From assembly GCA_964498785.1 (NCBI GenBank), contig CAZCJL010000082.1, positions 1 to 30,283 of the forward strand: a DNA stretch of 30,283 nucleotides, written 5' to 3'. A program made the translations under genes and the position numbers. Each line of letters opens with the position of its first letter. The first letter of the stretch is position 1. This stretch comes from Mariaggregatimicrobium sp964498785 (GTDB lineage: Bacteria > Zhuqueibacterota > Zhuqueibacteria > Thermofontimicrobiales > Thiofontviventaceae). Shown in pieces: positions 1 through 9,400 of the stretch. A model generated the notes under the pieces. It saw only the letters and a list, made by a program, of their open reading frames with translations, ran no database searches and was not told the DNA's origin.

Positions 1-267
1 AAATATGTCAAAGAACACGCCGGTCAATTAAGGCGTGGGTTTACCGGTGGGATACATGAAGGTAACACAATGAAAAACGCCGGGATCACCAAAAAAGGAG
101 CGGTTCACATTCTTCGCCATACAGCAGCGACTTATTGGCTCGATCAGAGTTTATCATTACGTGATGTTCAGGAGATGTTTGGGCATAAGGATATTTCAAC
201 GACGCAGATATACACCCACATCAGTATTGAACGTTTAAAAGAACGCCAGACGAATGTGAGCTGGTAG
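1..267 (+). CDS. Tyrosine recombinase/integrase, C-terminal part (5' truncated by window edge)
   Basis: The reading frame is open from base 1 and ends at TAG 267, giving 88 codons of a C-terminal catalytic domain. Counting from the first codon, the box II residues are H36 and R39 (HILRH), followed by the GHKDISTTQIYTH segment with H62 and the nucleophile Y71. These are the hallmark residues of the phage-integrase (tyrosine recombinase) family, which cuts and rejoins DNA through a phosphotyrosine link. The first catalytic Arg and the arm/core-binding domains would lie left of the window. The gene ends 130 bases from an initiator tRNA gene, a typical setting for an integrated element. It could be a chromosomal XerC/D-like protein, a transposon integrase or an island integrase; the fragment does not decide. 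Confidence 0.85.
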   Translation, partial: KYVKEHAGQLRRGFTGGIHEGNTMKNAGITKKGAVHILRHTAATYWLDQSLSLRDVQEMFGHKDISTTQIYTHISIERLKERQTNVSW

Positions 268-341
268 GTTTATTCTAATTTTATGCTATTTTTATGCTAA
301 AAGGAACCTAAAATGTACCAAAATAGCCCATATATAGAAAC

Positions 342-366
342 AAAAAAAGGTCTGAAAATTCAGACC
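342..366 (-). terminator. Rho-independent terminator of the initiator tRNA gene
   Basis: An 8-bp perfect stem (GGTCTGAA at 349-356 with TTCAGACC at 359-366) with a 2-base loop is followed on the minus strand by seven T (342-348). It lies about 30 bases beyond the 3' end of the tRNA and points the right way to end it. Confidence 0.85.
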
Positions 367-397
367 CTTGCTATTAATTTTATTAAAGTTATCTTAG

Positions 398-470
<73 letters not shown>

Positions 471-480
471 ATGTCGAACC

Positions 481-509
481 AATATATAATATTTTTTATA
501 TAAAGTCAA
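481..509 (-). promoter_or_regulatory. Sigma-70 type promoter of the initiator tRNA
   Basis: Read on the minus strand, TTGACT (509-504) is followed by 17 bases and TATATT (486-481), then 10 bases to the first base of the mature tRNA at 470. Both boxes are close to consensus and the spacing is optimal. Confidence 0.85.
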
Positions 510-542
510 GTACTTTTTATATGTTTTATCATTTTTCAAGGA

Positions 543-1757
543 TTATAATTCTTTTTTTATGATCTTAACTTCATTTACCTTTTTTTTACTTGCCGAAGCA
601 ACCACAATTATACTCGTTTCTAAATTTATTTTCGCTCCCACTTCTGGTATCCGGCCCAGCGTATCTATCACAAATCCGCCAATAGTGGTATAATCTCCTT
701 CCGGTATCTTTAGATTAAATTTTTCATTCAATTCATCTATTTCTGCTCTGGCTTTTACCAATATCGCATATCGATTTAGTCTTGTAAACAGGTTATCATG
801 ATCCAGATCAAATTCATCATAAATCTCACCGAAAAGCTCCTCTACAAGGTCCTCGAAAGTTACCAGGCCTGACGTCCCGCCGTACTCATCCAATACGATT
901 GCTATTGATGTCCGGGTTTTTCTAAATTCCTGAAGCATATCAAGGGCGTCTTTGGTATCAGGTACATGCTGAATATCTTGCATGATTTCTTCAATGTTCT
1001 GAGGAAACTTAAATAAATCTTTTGCATGGATTACGCCAATAATATTATCTAAATTATCTTCATAAACAGGTAGTCGGGAAAAATGAGAACTGGCAAAAAG
1101 CTCGAATAAGCTTTCGACAGGAGCATCTTTGGAAATCCCTTGTATTTCGGTTCTGGGTATCATGGTTTCTTTAACCCTGGTTTCACCAAAATCAAAAATA
1201 CGAGAGATTATTGTATGTTCTTCTTTATTGACGACTCCGGCTTTTGCACTTTCTTTAATAAACGTTTCCAGGTCTTTTCGTGTTAAAATCGATTTTACTT
1301 TTTGATCTTTCATTCGAAAAAGACTTAATATTAATCTGGAAAGTTTTTCAAGAATAAAATTGATTGGCGTAAATATAATTTGGAAAAATTTTAGCAGTGG
1401 CGCCACTTTAAATGTCAGGCGATTCGCAAATTCCCAACCAATGGCTTTTGGAATTATTTCAGCGACTAATAATGCCAGCACCGCTGAAATGAGAATTCCG
1501 GTAAATTTTGAGAAATGGGAATCCAGATATATCGCGAAAATCGATGAATATAAAACAATGGTAATATTATTGCCCACCAGAATGGTAATAATAAACGACT
1601 CCGGATTATCCACATACTGTTTTACAAGATGGGCTCCTTTTTTTCCTTTGCGGATTAACACCTCAAGTCGGACTTTGCTCGTAGAAAGCAAAGCCGTTTC
1701 TGTACCAGAAAAAAAAGCCGATAGTATTAATGCAATTATAATAATAATGAATTGCAT
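543..1757 (-). CDS. CorC/HlyC (CNNM) family transporter with CBS pair
   Basis: The 404-residue integral membrane protein has the three-part layout of the CNNM/CorC/HlyC family. An N-terminal DUF21 membrane domain spans about residues 1-190 and carries the conserved FFSGTETALLS near the start, with hydrophobic segments near residues 1-20, 55-80, 85-105 and 115-140. A CBS-domain pair follows at about 200-320, then a C-terminal transporter-associated domain at about 330-404 (YTTIGGFVIDTLGRIP). Family members are linked to Mg2+/Co2+ efflux or homeostasis and the CBS pair binds adenine nucleotides; the older name haemolysin is usually misleading. Its ATG overlaps the TAA of the upstream YigZ-family gene by one base (TAATG), so the two are translationally coupled. 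Confidence 0.93.
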   Translation of the reverse strand: MQFIIIIIALILSAFFSGTETALLSTSKVRLEVLIRKGKKGAHLVKQYVDNPESFIITILVGNNITIVLYSSIFAIYLDSHFSKFTGILISAVLALLVAEIIPKAIGWEFANRLTFKVAPLLKFFQIIFTPINFILEKLSRLILSLFRMKDQKVKSILTRKDLETFIKESAKAGVVNKEEHTIISRIFDFGETRVKETMIPRTEIQGISKDAPVESLFELFASSHFSRLPVYEDNLDNIIGVIHAKDLFKFPQNIEEIMQDIQHVPDTKDALDMLQEFRKTRTSIAIVLDEYGGTSGLVTFEDLVEELFGEIYDEFDLDHDNLFTRLNRYAILVKARAEIDELNEKFNLKIPEGDYTTIGGFVIDTLGRIPEVGAKINLETSIIVVASASKKKVNEVKIIKKEL

Positions 1758-2365
1758 TATACAAACCCGACTTTTCCGGAGGTGATTTCAGTAACCTTCT
1801 CTTTAAAACTATTGACCATGCTTCTTGGTAACTTAATGGTTAGTTTTGTATAGTCGTAATAGTCTGAAGATACCGTTTTACCATTCATTTGTGATAGCAG
1901 ATGCATAATATTGCCGGTTAAATCATACGGGAATGTTAATGACATCTGTGAATAGATGGTTTTTTTAATGATAGTTCCATTACCCAAAACTGCTTTGGTG
2001 CATTCGGAATATGCACGGATAAGTCCGCCTTTGCCCAATTTTGTACCTCCGAAATATCGGGTGATCACGACTGCTAAATTGGTTAAATTCCTTCCGTTTA
2101 TAACAGCCATAATCGGAGGGCCAGCAGTTCCGGCGGGTTCTCCTGCGTCATTAAATTTGTTAATGCATTGATTATCTTCAAGGACAGAAAAAGCAAAGCA
2201 ATTATGGGTGGCATCGTAGTATACTTTATTCATTTGCCGAATAAATTTCTCTGCCTGCTTACTGGAATGCACAGGTGTTGCGGTTCCGATAAATCGGGAA
2301 CCTTTAATTTTGATTTCGGCGGTGACTTTTGATTTTATTGTAAAAAATTCATCGTCTGATGACAT
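1757..2365 (-). CDS. YigZ/IMPACT (UPF0029) family protein
   Basis: The 202-residue protein carries the family signature ITRYFGGTKLGKGGLIRAY at residues 101-119, plus the FNDAGEPAGTAGPPI segment before it. These define the UPF0029 (Impact N-terminal) domain at about 10-125, followed by a DUF1949-like ferredoxin-fold C-terminus. Members are probably nucleic-acid or ribosome-associated; the exact bacterial function is not settled. I chose the ATG at 2365. A longer frame begins with a TTG at 2446, but its 27 extra residues are hydrophobic, precede the family's normal N-terminus, and are not preceded by a ribosome site. A possible TTGATA-18-CATAAT promoter (2398-2369, minus) would place the transcript start almost at this ATG. 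The stop overlaps the start of the corC-like gene. Confidence 0.9.
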   Translation of the reverse strand: MSSDDEFFTIKSKVTAEIKIKGSRFIGTATPVHSSKQAEKFIRQMNKVYYDATHNCFAFSVLEDNQCINKFNDAGEPAGTAGPPIMAVINGRNLTNLAVVITRYFGGTKLGKGGLIRAYSECTKAVLGNGTIIKKTIYSQMSLTFPYDLTGNIMHLLSQMNGKTVSSDYYDYTKLTIKLPRSMVNSFKEKVTEITSGKVGFV

Positions 2366-2460
2366 TTTATTATGCCCGGCACATAATACAACTATCAAAT
2401 ATAAGAAGAATTGCAAATAGAAATATCTAATTATTGAATTGCTCAATTCGTGTTATAGCA

Positions 2461-2490
2461 AAAAAAAGGCTATCCGTTAAGATAGCCTTT
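2461..2490 (-). terminator. Rho-independent terminator after tRNA-Asp
   Basis: A 10-bp perfect stem (2465-2474 with 2481-2490, AAAGGCTATC/GATAGCCTTT) with loop CGTTAA continues into a run of T on the minus strand. It sits 6 bases from the tRNA-Asp 3' end and ends the sigma/DUF3098/tRNA unit. Confidence 0.9.
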
Positions 2491-2496
2491 GAGAAG

Positions 2497-2570
2497 CGGG
2501 GCCGACGGGACTCGAACCCGCGACCTTCGGCTTGACAGGCCGATGTGCTAACCAACTGCACCACGACCCC
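2497..2570 (-). tRNA. tRNA-Asp (GTC)
   Basis: The 74-nt cloverleaf on the minus strand has acceptor GGGGTCG/CGGCCCC, D-stem GTGC/GCAC, anticodon stem TCGGC/GCCGA with loop CTGTCAA (anticodon GTC), T-stem GCGGG/CCCGT with one G-T pair, and discriminator G. CCA is not encoded. It lies 34 bases downstream of tRNA-Val in the same transcript. Confidence 0.97.
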
Positions 2571-2604
2571 GTTTATATTTAATTGATTTGTTTTGCATTT
2601 GCCG

Positions 2605-2679
2605 TGGGCGATACTGGGCTCGAACCAGTGACCTCCTGCTTGTAAGGCAGGCGCTCTAAACCAACTGAGCTAATCGCCC
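2605..2679 (-). tRNA. tRNA-Val (TAC)
   Basis: The 75-nt cloverleaf on the minus strand has acceptor GGGCGAT/ATCGCCC, D-stem GCTC/GAGC, anticodon stem CCTGC/GCAGG with loop CTTACAA (anticodon TAC), T-stem ACTGG/CCAGT, and discriminator A. CCA is not encoded. Its first ten bases are also the last codons and the stop of the DUF3098 gene. No separate promoter is evident directly upstream. Confidence 0.97.
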
Positions 2680-2936
2680 GATCTCTGTTCGGATGTTCTC
2701 TTCTTGTAAAAAATTGAAATCGGGATAATTACACAATATCCAAAAACAAGAAGAATCGGCGCTAATGTTAAAGACCAGAAACTATTTGCGGGTCCTTGTG
2801 ATAAAGAAATATATCCAAGAATAATCACTAAAATTCCGATTCCGAATATCTGATAGTTTTCAGTCGTTAGCGGAAAATTGAACCTGGATTTTCTAGCTTT
2901 TTGTACTCTTGCTTTTTTTATTTGTTTCTTTTTCAT
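2670..2936 (-). CDS. DUF3098-like small membrane protein
   Basis: The 88-residue protein has a lysine-rich N-terminus (residues 1-18) and then two hydrophobic segments at about 31-47 and 55-77. The text ENYQIFGIGILVIILGYISL and SFWSLTLAPILLVFGY matches the pattern I associate with DUF3098, a family of short two-TM proteins common in Bacteroidota and relatives; its function is unknown. The positively charged N-terminus predicts both ends in the cytoplasm. The ribosome site is weak. It lies 63 bases downstream of the ECF sigma gene on the same strand. Oddly, its final residues (GD and the TAG stop) are encoded by the 5' end of tRNA-Val, an overlap of 10 bases. Confidence 0.75.
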   Translation of the reverse strand: MKKKQIKKARVQKARKSRFNFPLTTENYQIFGIGILVIILGYISLSQGPANSFWSLTLAPILLVFGYCVIIPISIFYKKRTSEQRSGD

Positions 2937-2999
2937 GAGGCCATAATATAATTAAATTGAAATTAATAGTCAAGTAAATTATTCAATATTTTCTTTTTT

Positions 3000-3578
3000 T
3001 TACGGAAGCACCTTGCCTTTTAGTTGCTTTTTAAGCATTTCCCGCGCACGGAATATTCTTGCTTTCACTGTGCCCAGGGGGATGTCTAGAAGGTGAGCGA
3101 TTTCTTCATACGATTTTTCTTCACGGTGCCGTAAAATAATAGATACTCGATATTTTTCCGGAAGCTTCGCGATGGCTTCTTCGATAAGTTTGTTTTTTTC
3201 TTTATGTAACAGCGGGTCGTCCGGCAAATATGATGAGTCTGAATATTCTCGATGAATCGGCCCATTTTTGGACTCAATCGGCGTATCCATAGAAAAGGTT
3301 TTTAATTTCTTTTTTCTGAAATGGTCAATACTATTATTGATAGCAATTTTATACAACCATGTAGAAAATGCATATTCATCATTAAATGTGGCCAGCGAGG
3401 AAAACGCTTTAATAAATGCTTCCTGAACTAAATCTTCTGTTTCTTCCTTGTTATGTACCATTTTGTATATCAGGTTGTAAATGGATGCCCGATAACGGTT
3501 CAATATTTCTGAAAACGCCCGCTGATCTCCCGCTAATGCCTTCTTTATTAATGATTTATCAGGACTTCCTGCCGCCAT
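3000..3578 (-). CDS. ECF-type RNA polymerase sigma factor
   Basis: The 192-residue protein has the two-domain build of extracytoplasmic-function sigma factors. Region 2 spans about residues 23-90, with DLVQEAFIKAF at 49-59 and FSTWLYKIAINNSID at 71-85. Region 4 spans about 132-185 with the helix-turn-helix SYEEIAHLLDIPLGTVKARI. It directs core RNA polymerase to a specific promoter set. I chose the ATG at 3578 because AGGGGA lies 6 bases before it; a TTG two codons upstream (3584) is less likely. It is preceded by a TTGACA-17-TAATTT promoter. No anti-sigma gene is adjacent: the next gene on the strand is the DUF3098 protein, so control must come from elsewhere or from transcription level. Confidence 0.92.
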   Translation of the reverse strand: MAAGSPDKSLIKKALAGDQRAFSEILNRYRASIYNLIYKMVHNKEETEDLVQEAFIKAFSSLATFNDEYAFSTWLYKIAINNSIDHFRKKKLKTFSMDTPIESKNGPIHREYSDSSYLPDDPLLHKEKNKLIEEAIAKLPEKYRVSIILRHREEKSYEEIAHLLDIPLGTVKARIFRAREMLKKQLKGKVLP

Positions 3579-3615
3579 GCTCAATCCCCTAAAATATGCC
3601 TTTTGAGAAAAATTT

Positions 3616-3644
3616 AAATTACGGTAAAAAAATTAAAGTGTCAA
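3616..3644 (-). promoter_or_regulatory. Sigma-70 type promoter of the ECF sigma gene
   Basis: On the minus strand TTGACA (3644-3639), a 17-base spacer and TAATTT (3621-3616) lie about 40 bases upstream of the ATG at 3578. The gene therefore looks driven, at least partly, by the housekeeping polymerase. Confidence 0.75.
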
Positions 3645-3743
3645 GGAGAAAATCATTGAATATAAAAAAAAATAGTCTTATTTTAATGTGATTTCTTTAA
3701 ATTATGATAGCAGCATTCGAAATAAAAAGATGAGGTGATGCTT

Positions 3744-5300
3744 ATGCAACGGATTGTCACTGCCAGTGAAATGGCAAAAATGGATAAAAAAACGATTGAT
3801 GAAATTGGGATCCCGGGAATCGTTCTTATGGAAATCGCCGGGCGCGGAGTTATTGATGAAATTAATAACTTACTAAAACAAGTGCGGTCGAAAAACATGC
3901 TTATTTTTTGTGGCAAAGGAAATAACGGCGGAGATGGTTATGTTATTGCACGGCTTTTGAAAAACGCCGGGGCAAGGGTTACGGTTATTTTAGCTGGTAA
4001 AAAAGAAAATATTCGCGGGGATGCCTTAATCAATTTAAATGTGTTAGAGAATTTAAATATCGGCATAAACGAAATTGATACAATTGAAGATATTGAGCAT
4101 CCGGACTCCGTGGACCTTGTTGTGGACGCTCTGCTCGGAACCGGCGTAACCGGCCCTGTTAAAGGATTTTATGCCGATTTAATAAAATATATTAATTTGC
4201 TCGGGGAAAAAGCACCGGTCGTTTCCGTCGATCTTCCCACCGGAATGGAAACCGATACAGGAAATATTGTTGGTGACTGTGTGAACGCTGATGCTACGGT
4301 TACCATGGGACATATAAAAGCAGGTGTGTTATTTTCTCCGGCACGGGATTATACCGGGAAAGTCTCGGTCGTGGATATCGGAATTCCACCGGAAGTGAGC
4401 GCAGAATTGCATAGAAAAATTTTTCTGACAGAGTTACATGACGTTCATAAAAATTTACCCAAACGAAAATTAGATGCACATAAAACCAGTGCCGGAAAAA
4501 TAGTTGTCTTTGCCGGATCAGTGGGAATGACCGGCGCCGCTACGCTCACATCTCTTTCCACACTACAGACCGGAGCAGGTTTAACAAAGCTAGGAATTCC
4601 TGAAAGTTTGAATACTATTTTAGAACAAAAACTGACAGAGGTAATGACAATACCTCTGCCGGAAACAGATCGAAAAAGCATTAGTGTGAAAGCAAAGGAC
4701 GAGATTGGTGAATTGCTGGAATGGGCTGATATTGTGGCCATGGGCCCTGGTCTTTCCACGCACGAGGATACTGTTGAATTTGTAAAATGGATGCTGAAAA
4801 ATATCGATAAACCCATGGTTCTGGATGCCGATGGAATAAATGCTCTGTCAGAATCCACAGAATTAATTAAACAGTATAAAAATGAATTGATTTTAACTCC
4901 TCATCCCGGAGAACTGAGCCGATTGATTAACAAACCGATTCATGATATTCTCGCCGACAGGATTAATATTTTACAGAAAGTGGCGGAGGATCTGAATTCA
5001 ATTATTGTGTTAAAGGGAGCTCCAACAATTACAGGTGATAGAGATGGCAGTCTCTACATCAATTCTACCGGTAACCCGGGGATGGCCACCGGAGGAACCG
5101 GAGATGTGTTGACCGGAATTATCGCCGGCCTGTGGGCACAGCATTTATCAGCAATTGATGCTGCTGTTTGCGGCGTTTATCTGCATGGACTGGCAGGTGA
5201 CCTGGCCGCGGATCAATTATCTGAAATGGGTATGATTGCCGGAGATTTGAATGTTTATTTACCAGAAGCCATCCGGCTATTGGAAGAATATGAAGATTAA
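3744..5300 (+). CDS. nnr: Bifunctional NAD(P)H-hydrate epimerase / ADP-dependent NAD(P)H-hydrate dehydratase
   Basis: The 518-residue two-domain enzyme repairs NAD(P)HX, the hydrated damage form of NAD(P)H. The N-terminal YjeF_N epimerase domain (about 1-215) shows GKGNNGGDGY at 57-66 and DLPTGMETDTG. The C-terminal ribokinase-like dehydratase domain (about 225-515) starts at HKTSAGKIVVFAGS and contains MGPGLS, LDADGINAL, LTPHPGE and the active-site segment ATGGTGDVLTG. The fused arrangement is the usual bacterial one and the length is normal. I chose the ATG at 3744: GAGGTG at 3732-3737 lies 6 bases upstream, whereas the GTG at 3735 and ATG at 3738 overlap that site. It stands alone on its strand and ends at a strong terminator. 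Confidence 0.96.
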   Translation: MQRIVTASEMAKMDKKTIDEIGIPGIVLMEIAGRGVIDEINNLLKQVRSKNMLIFCGKGNNGGDGYVIARLLKNAGARVTVILAGKKENIRGDALINLNVLENLNIGINEIDTIEDIEHPDSVDLVVDALLGTGVTGPVKGFYADLIKYINLLGEKAPVVSVDLPTGMETDTGNIVGDCVNADATVTMGHIKAGVLFSPARDYTGKVSVVDIGIPPEVSAELHRKIFLTELHDVHKNLPKRKLDAHKTSAGKIVVFAGSVGMTGAATLTSLSTLQTGAGLTKLGIPESLNTILEQKLTEVMTIPLPETDRKSISVKAKDEIGELLEWADIVAMGPGLSTHEDTVEFVKWMLKNIDKPMVLDADGINALSESTELIKQYKNELILTPHPGELSRLINKPIHDILADRINILQKVAEDLNSIIVLKGAPTITGDRDGSLYINSTGNPGMATGGTGDVLTGIIAGLWAQHLSAIDAAVCGVYLHGLAGDLAADQLSEMGMIAGDLNVYLPEAIRLLEEYED

Positions 5301-5314
5301 ATAATATAAAACAG

Positions 5315-5346
5315 AGTCCACACTTTATGGTGTGGACTTTTGTTCT
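5315..5346 (+). terminator. Rho-independent terminator after nnr
   Basis: A 9-bp perfect stem (AGTCCACAC at 5315-5323 with GTGTGGACT at 5330-5338), loop TTTATG, runs into TTTTGTT. It begins 15 bases after the nnr stop. Confidence 0.85.
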
Positions 5347-5401
5347 TCGTATGAATCCTTGAATGAAAATTTGCACTTATTTTATCCCGACGATATTTTA
5401 A

Positions 5402-5434
5402 GCCGGATTTTTCCGACCAAAACGAAAATCCGGC
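5402..5434. repeat. Inverted repeat between convergent genes
   Basis: GCCGGATTTT (5402-5411) and AAAATCCGGC (5425-5434) form a 10-bp perfect stem with a 13-base loop. It lies about 60 bases beyond the hydrolase stop on that gene's strand. There is no strong T-run on either side, so it is at best an imperfect terminator for the minus-strand hydrolase gene. Confidence 0.5.
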
Positions 5435-5495
5435 CGCAGTGGACCAGGATTGTGGGCACATTTTTTTCTGAGGCTGGTAGGTTTTCCGTTAATCG

Positions 5496-6290
5496 CTAAT
5501 AGTGTAATGTCTTTTTAAACCACCGCACTGATTGTTCAATCATTTCCGCGGTAAAGCTGAGCGAAGAAAAAACATGATCCGCTTTTTCAATTTCATGCAG
5601 TTCGGTATTAGCTGATTCCCGCGTTTGCAGCACATTAAAATAATCATAAGCAGCAGAAAACGGAACAGATTCGTCTTTCGTTCCGTGAATAATAAGCGCT
5701 GGTCCGTTATAATTCTGTATCGTTTTTAGCGGATTGATATTTGGTAATGTTTTGAAAAAATCAGCACCCACCGGAAGCCCGTTTTTATCAATATACCAGT
5801 CACTTTCTTCATCAACTGTGAGTTTTATTCCCGGTGCTTGTTTTTTAAATTGTTCAACAGGCCGGGCAACGGCAGACAGCAAAATGAGCGAGCGAATACC
5901 TGAAGTCTCTCCAGCAAGGAGAGCTGCTACACAGCCACCAAGGCTGAATCCTAATACTCCGATTCTGTTCAATTCTATTTCAGGTTGTTGCATCAAAAAA
6001 TCGAGGGCAGCTTTGGCGTCGAGTAATTCAGATAATATTGTCATATTTTTAAAATCGCCTTCACTATCACCACTTCCGGTAAAATCGAACCGAAGGCAGG
6101 CAAAGCCTGCATCTGTAAGCGCCCGGGCAGTTTTTGTGAACAGAAAATGACTCTCAGCTTTATGGCCAGTAAACCCATGAAGCATCAAAATTGCGGGGTA
6201 AACTTTTTTATTATTTTGCGGGAGATGGAGCATACCAACCAACTGTAAGCAATCTCGTGTGAATGTGATGGGTTTTTCAATTGTTTTCAT
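5496..6290 (-). CDS. Alpha/beta-fold serine hydrolase (esterase-like)
   Basis: The 264-residue protein shows the full alpha/beta-hydrolase plan. The oxyanion strand motif LMLHGFTGHK is at about 36-44, the nucleophile elbow GFSLGG has S116, the acid is D206 in HGTKDESVP, and the catalytic histidine is H239 in KADHVF. A short lid lies at about 150-185. There is no signal peptide, so it is cytoplasmic. The layout (LRFDFTGSGDSEGDF, then GFSLGG) resembles cinnamoyl/feruloyl-esterase and BAAT/dienelactone-hydrolase-like acyl esterases; the substrate cannot be read from sequence. The ATG at 6290 has AGAGG 7-8 bases upstream. It is divergent from smc. Confidence 0.9.
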   Translation of the reverse strand: MKTIEKPITFTRDCLQLVGMLHLPQNNKKVYPAILMLHGFTGHKAESHFLFTKTARALTDAGFACLRFDFTGSGDSEGDFKNMTILSELLDAKAALDFLMQQPEIELNRIGVLGFSLGGCVAALLAGETSGIRSLILLSAVARPVEQFKKQAPGIKLTVDEESDWYIDKNGLPVGADFFKTLPNINPLKTIQNYNGPALIIHGTKDESVPFSAAYDYFNVLQTRESANTELHEIEKADHVFSSLSFTAEMIEQSVRWFKKTLHY

Positions 6291-6359
6291 GGTTTAACCT
6301 CTTTATTCGTTATCCATCGGTTTAAACGATGCATAAAATTCAATGTTTCTATTTTATAA

Positions 6360-6388
6360 TTGACAATAATAAAAATAATTAGTATTTT
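6360..6388 (+). promoter_or_regulatory. Sigma-70 type promoter of smc
   Basis: TTGACA (6360-6365), a 17-base spacer and TATTTT (6383-6388) stand about 50 bases upstream of the smc ATG. The boxes overlap a TTG that could extend the smc frame upstream, which argues against that longer start. Confidence 0.7.
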
Positions 6389-6440
6389 AGAAAATTGTTT
6401 TAAACAGATATCTCATTTAACGATATGCGATAGAGCGAGA

Positions 6441-9400
6441 ATGTATTTAGAAAAGTTAAAAATTTTTGGATTCAAATCCTTCGCAAAAAAAACAGTGATT
6501 GAATTAACGCCTGGTGTTACCGGGATTGTGGGGCCTAACGGATGTGGAAAGAGCAATATCGTTGACGCTCTGCGCTGGGTATTGGGCGAACAAAAAGCCG
6601 GAACACTTCGTAGCGAGCGAATGGAAAGTGTTATTTTTAATGGAGCCAAAGATATGAAGCCAATGGGCATGGCCGAAGTATCACTTACCATTAAAAACAC
6701 AAAAAATATTTTACCGGTTGAATACACCGAAGTTGTCATCACCCGCCGCTTGTTTCGGTCGGGCGAAAGTCAATACTTGCTGAATAATAACGTTTGCCGG
6801 TTAAAAGATATTACTGACTTATTTATGGATACTGGCATGGCTTCCAATGCTTATTCTGTGATTGAATTAAGCATGGTGGAATCCATTTTGAGCGGGAAAC
6901 CGGATGAGAGACGACGCATTTTTGAAGAAGCCGCGGGTGTAACTAAGTACAAGCAGCGTCGACGAATAACGTACCGCAAGCTGGAATCCACGGAAAATGA
7001 CCTCGTCCGCGTCGAAGATATCATCGCAGAGGTGGAATCGAAAGTTAATTCATTGCGCCGGCAGGTGAAACGGGCGCAACGGTACCAAAAACTAACCGAG
7101 GAATTGCGGGATACTGAAATTCAGGCCGCAACTTATAAATATAATAAAATTTATGAAGAACTGGAACCACTGAAAAAAGACCTCGAAGAAAAAAGACGCT
7201 CCCGTGAAAGCAGTTCTGCGCAAACCTCTTTTAAAGAAGCAGAGACCGAATCGCTTAAAACAGAGTTGATTAAAATTGAACAAAATTTGCGGAAAACCCA
7301 ACAAGAGCTGAATGCTGTCAACGAATCAATCCGAAAACAGGAAGAAGAAATATTAGTCAGCAGAGAACGGTCAAAATCGCTGGAATCAAATAATATTCGT
7401 CTGGACCAGGAAATTGAATCATTGCATGACCGAATTCTTGAACAACAGGAAATTTCCAAAAATCTTGTTGCAGATGCAGAAAAAATTCAACAAAAGATCG
7501 ACAGTGAAGAAGATCATTTTGATAACGAAGAAATCGCATTTGAATCAATTGAAAAGGATCTAAGACAGAAACGGGAGTTTGGCAAACAATCGGAAAATGA
7601 TTTACGACTGTTAATTGATCGCATTTCACAAAAGCAAGGAGAAATTCAGCGGTTGAAAGCAACTGTGGTACAACTTCAGCGGCGGGTGAATAACTTGCAA
7701 ACCGACAAAGAACAACAGCGGGATCGGGTTAAAAACCATAAAAGTGAATTAGTAATACTCGAAAAAGAATTTGACAGCCAATCAGAAAAATTTGAACTGC
7801 TTTCTGATGAACGCCAGGAACTAACTTTACAATTGGAACAGATTGTAACTGAAAAAGATCAATTAAAGGACGACATTGTTAAGGGATATAGTCAGATCGA
7901 TACCTTACAGCATCGTGTCGGAATTTTGACCAAACTGTTGGAAAACTATGCCGATTATCCGGATGGTGTGAAACACTTAATGGTCGATAGTAACGGCTAT
8001 CTTGGCACAGTTGCTGATAAGATATCTGTTGAAGATAAATATCGCACTGCAATTGAAGCTGTGTTGGGCGATGCAGCAGCGTATTTGCTTGTAAATGATG
8101 CGGAACAGGCATTCGTGGGGATCAATAATCTGAAGGAAAACCGGAAAGGAGTTGTTACCTTTTTACCGCTGAGTAAATTAATGCAAAACTCTGGTTTAAA
8201 GAATCCCGTCAATTTTACGGCTGATGACAAAGTAATTGCACTGGCAGAAAATCTTGTCCAATGTGAAGATCGATTTCAACCCCTTGTTAACGCACTGTTG
8301 CGTAATTTTCTGCTCGTTGAAAATTTAGACACAGCGCGTGTTTATTCGGAAAAGAACCCGGATAATTCTCTGAATTTCGTCACCCTGTCCGGTGAAGTGC
8401 TAACATCATGGGGAAGTATTAAAGGCGGACAAAAATCGCATGATGAATCAGGTTTTGTAGGCCGTCGGGATCAGGTGAAAAAATTCGAAAGCAAAATAGA
8501 CGAAATCCAATCGCATGTCAAAAAGGCCGAAAATCGTATGCGTGGATTGGAGCAACAGCATGAATCATCGCACACGAAAAAAGCTGATCTTGAGAAAAAT
8601 CTCATTGAGCTGGAAAAAGTAATATCAGATAATAAATTCAAAATTTCTCAATTGCAATACAAAATTAGCCAGTCAGACGAACAATCAGAAAAAATTGAAG
8701 TTGAACTATCGCAATTGACCACGGAAATTGAAACTGCTAATAAGACAATTGAACAGACATCAAGACAATTGGAAGACGAAATTGAAGAACGCAACGCGAA
8801 AGAAGAAGAATTAGCATTGTTCAATAAAACAATCGAGGAAATTGCTGTTAAGCGCGACGCCCTTTCGGAAAAGGTGCAACAGTCACGCTTGAAATTGGTA
8901 CAATTAAATAGTGAATTGAAAAGCAAACAACACGATTTAGAGCGAAGCCGCCAGATAATTGCTGAAAGTGAAGCCTCTATTAAATTAAAAAACAAAGAAC
9001 GAGCCAATAATAGCGAACAGGCCAAAAATTTGGGTATCCGCATTGAAGAGTTAACCAATACACTATCGGCCGATTATACAAAAAAGGAGCAAATTGAAGG
9101 CGTTGTTAGTAAAATAGAAAACGACCAAATATCATTAAAAGACCAGATCGATGAGCGAGAAAAGACACTCCGGATATTGCGCAACGAACGTGAATCAACA
9201 TCTGAATCGATTCATCATGTTGATCTAAGAATCGCTGAATTAAAATTAAATGCAGACAATCTATACCGTCAGATTGGGGAAGAATACGATCATGATTTAA
9301 AACGGGAACGAATAGACCCGGAATATAATGTGCAATCTGATGAAGATCTGATAGAAACATTAAAACAACGTATCAAAAATTTGGGGCCGGTAAACTTATT

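Noticed and set aside
1606..1614. Perfect TTATCCACA DnaA box
   Set aside because: A single copy inside the CorC-like coding sequence; expected by chance in 30 kb of AT-rich DNA.
2366..2446. 27-codon hydrophobic N-terminal extension of the YigZ-like protein
   Set aside because: It starts with TTG, has no ribosome site, and lies before the family's normal start.
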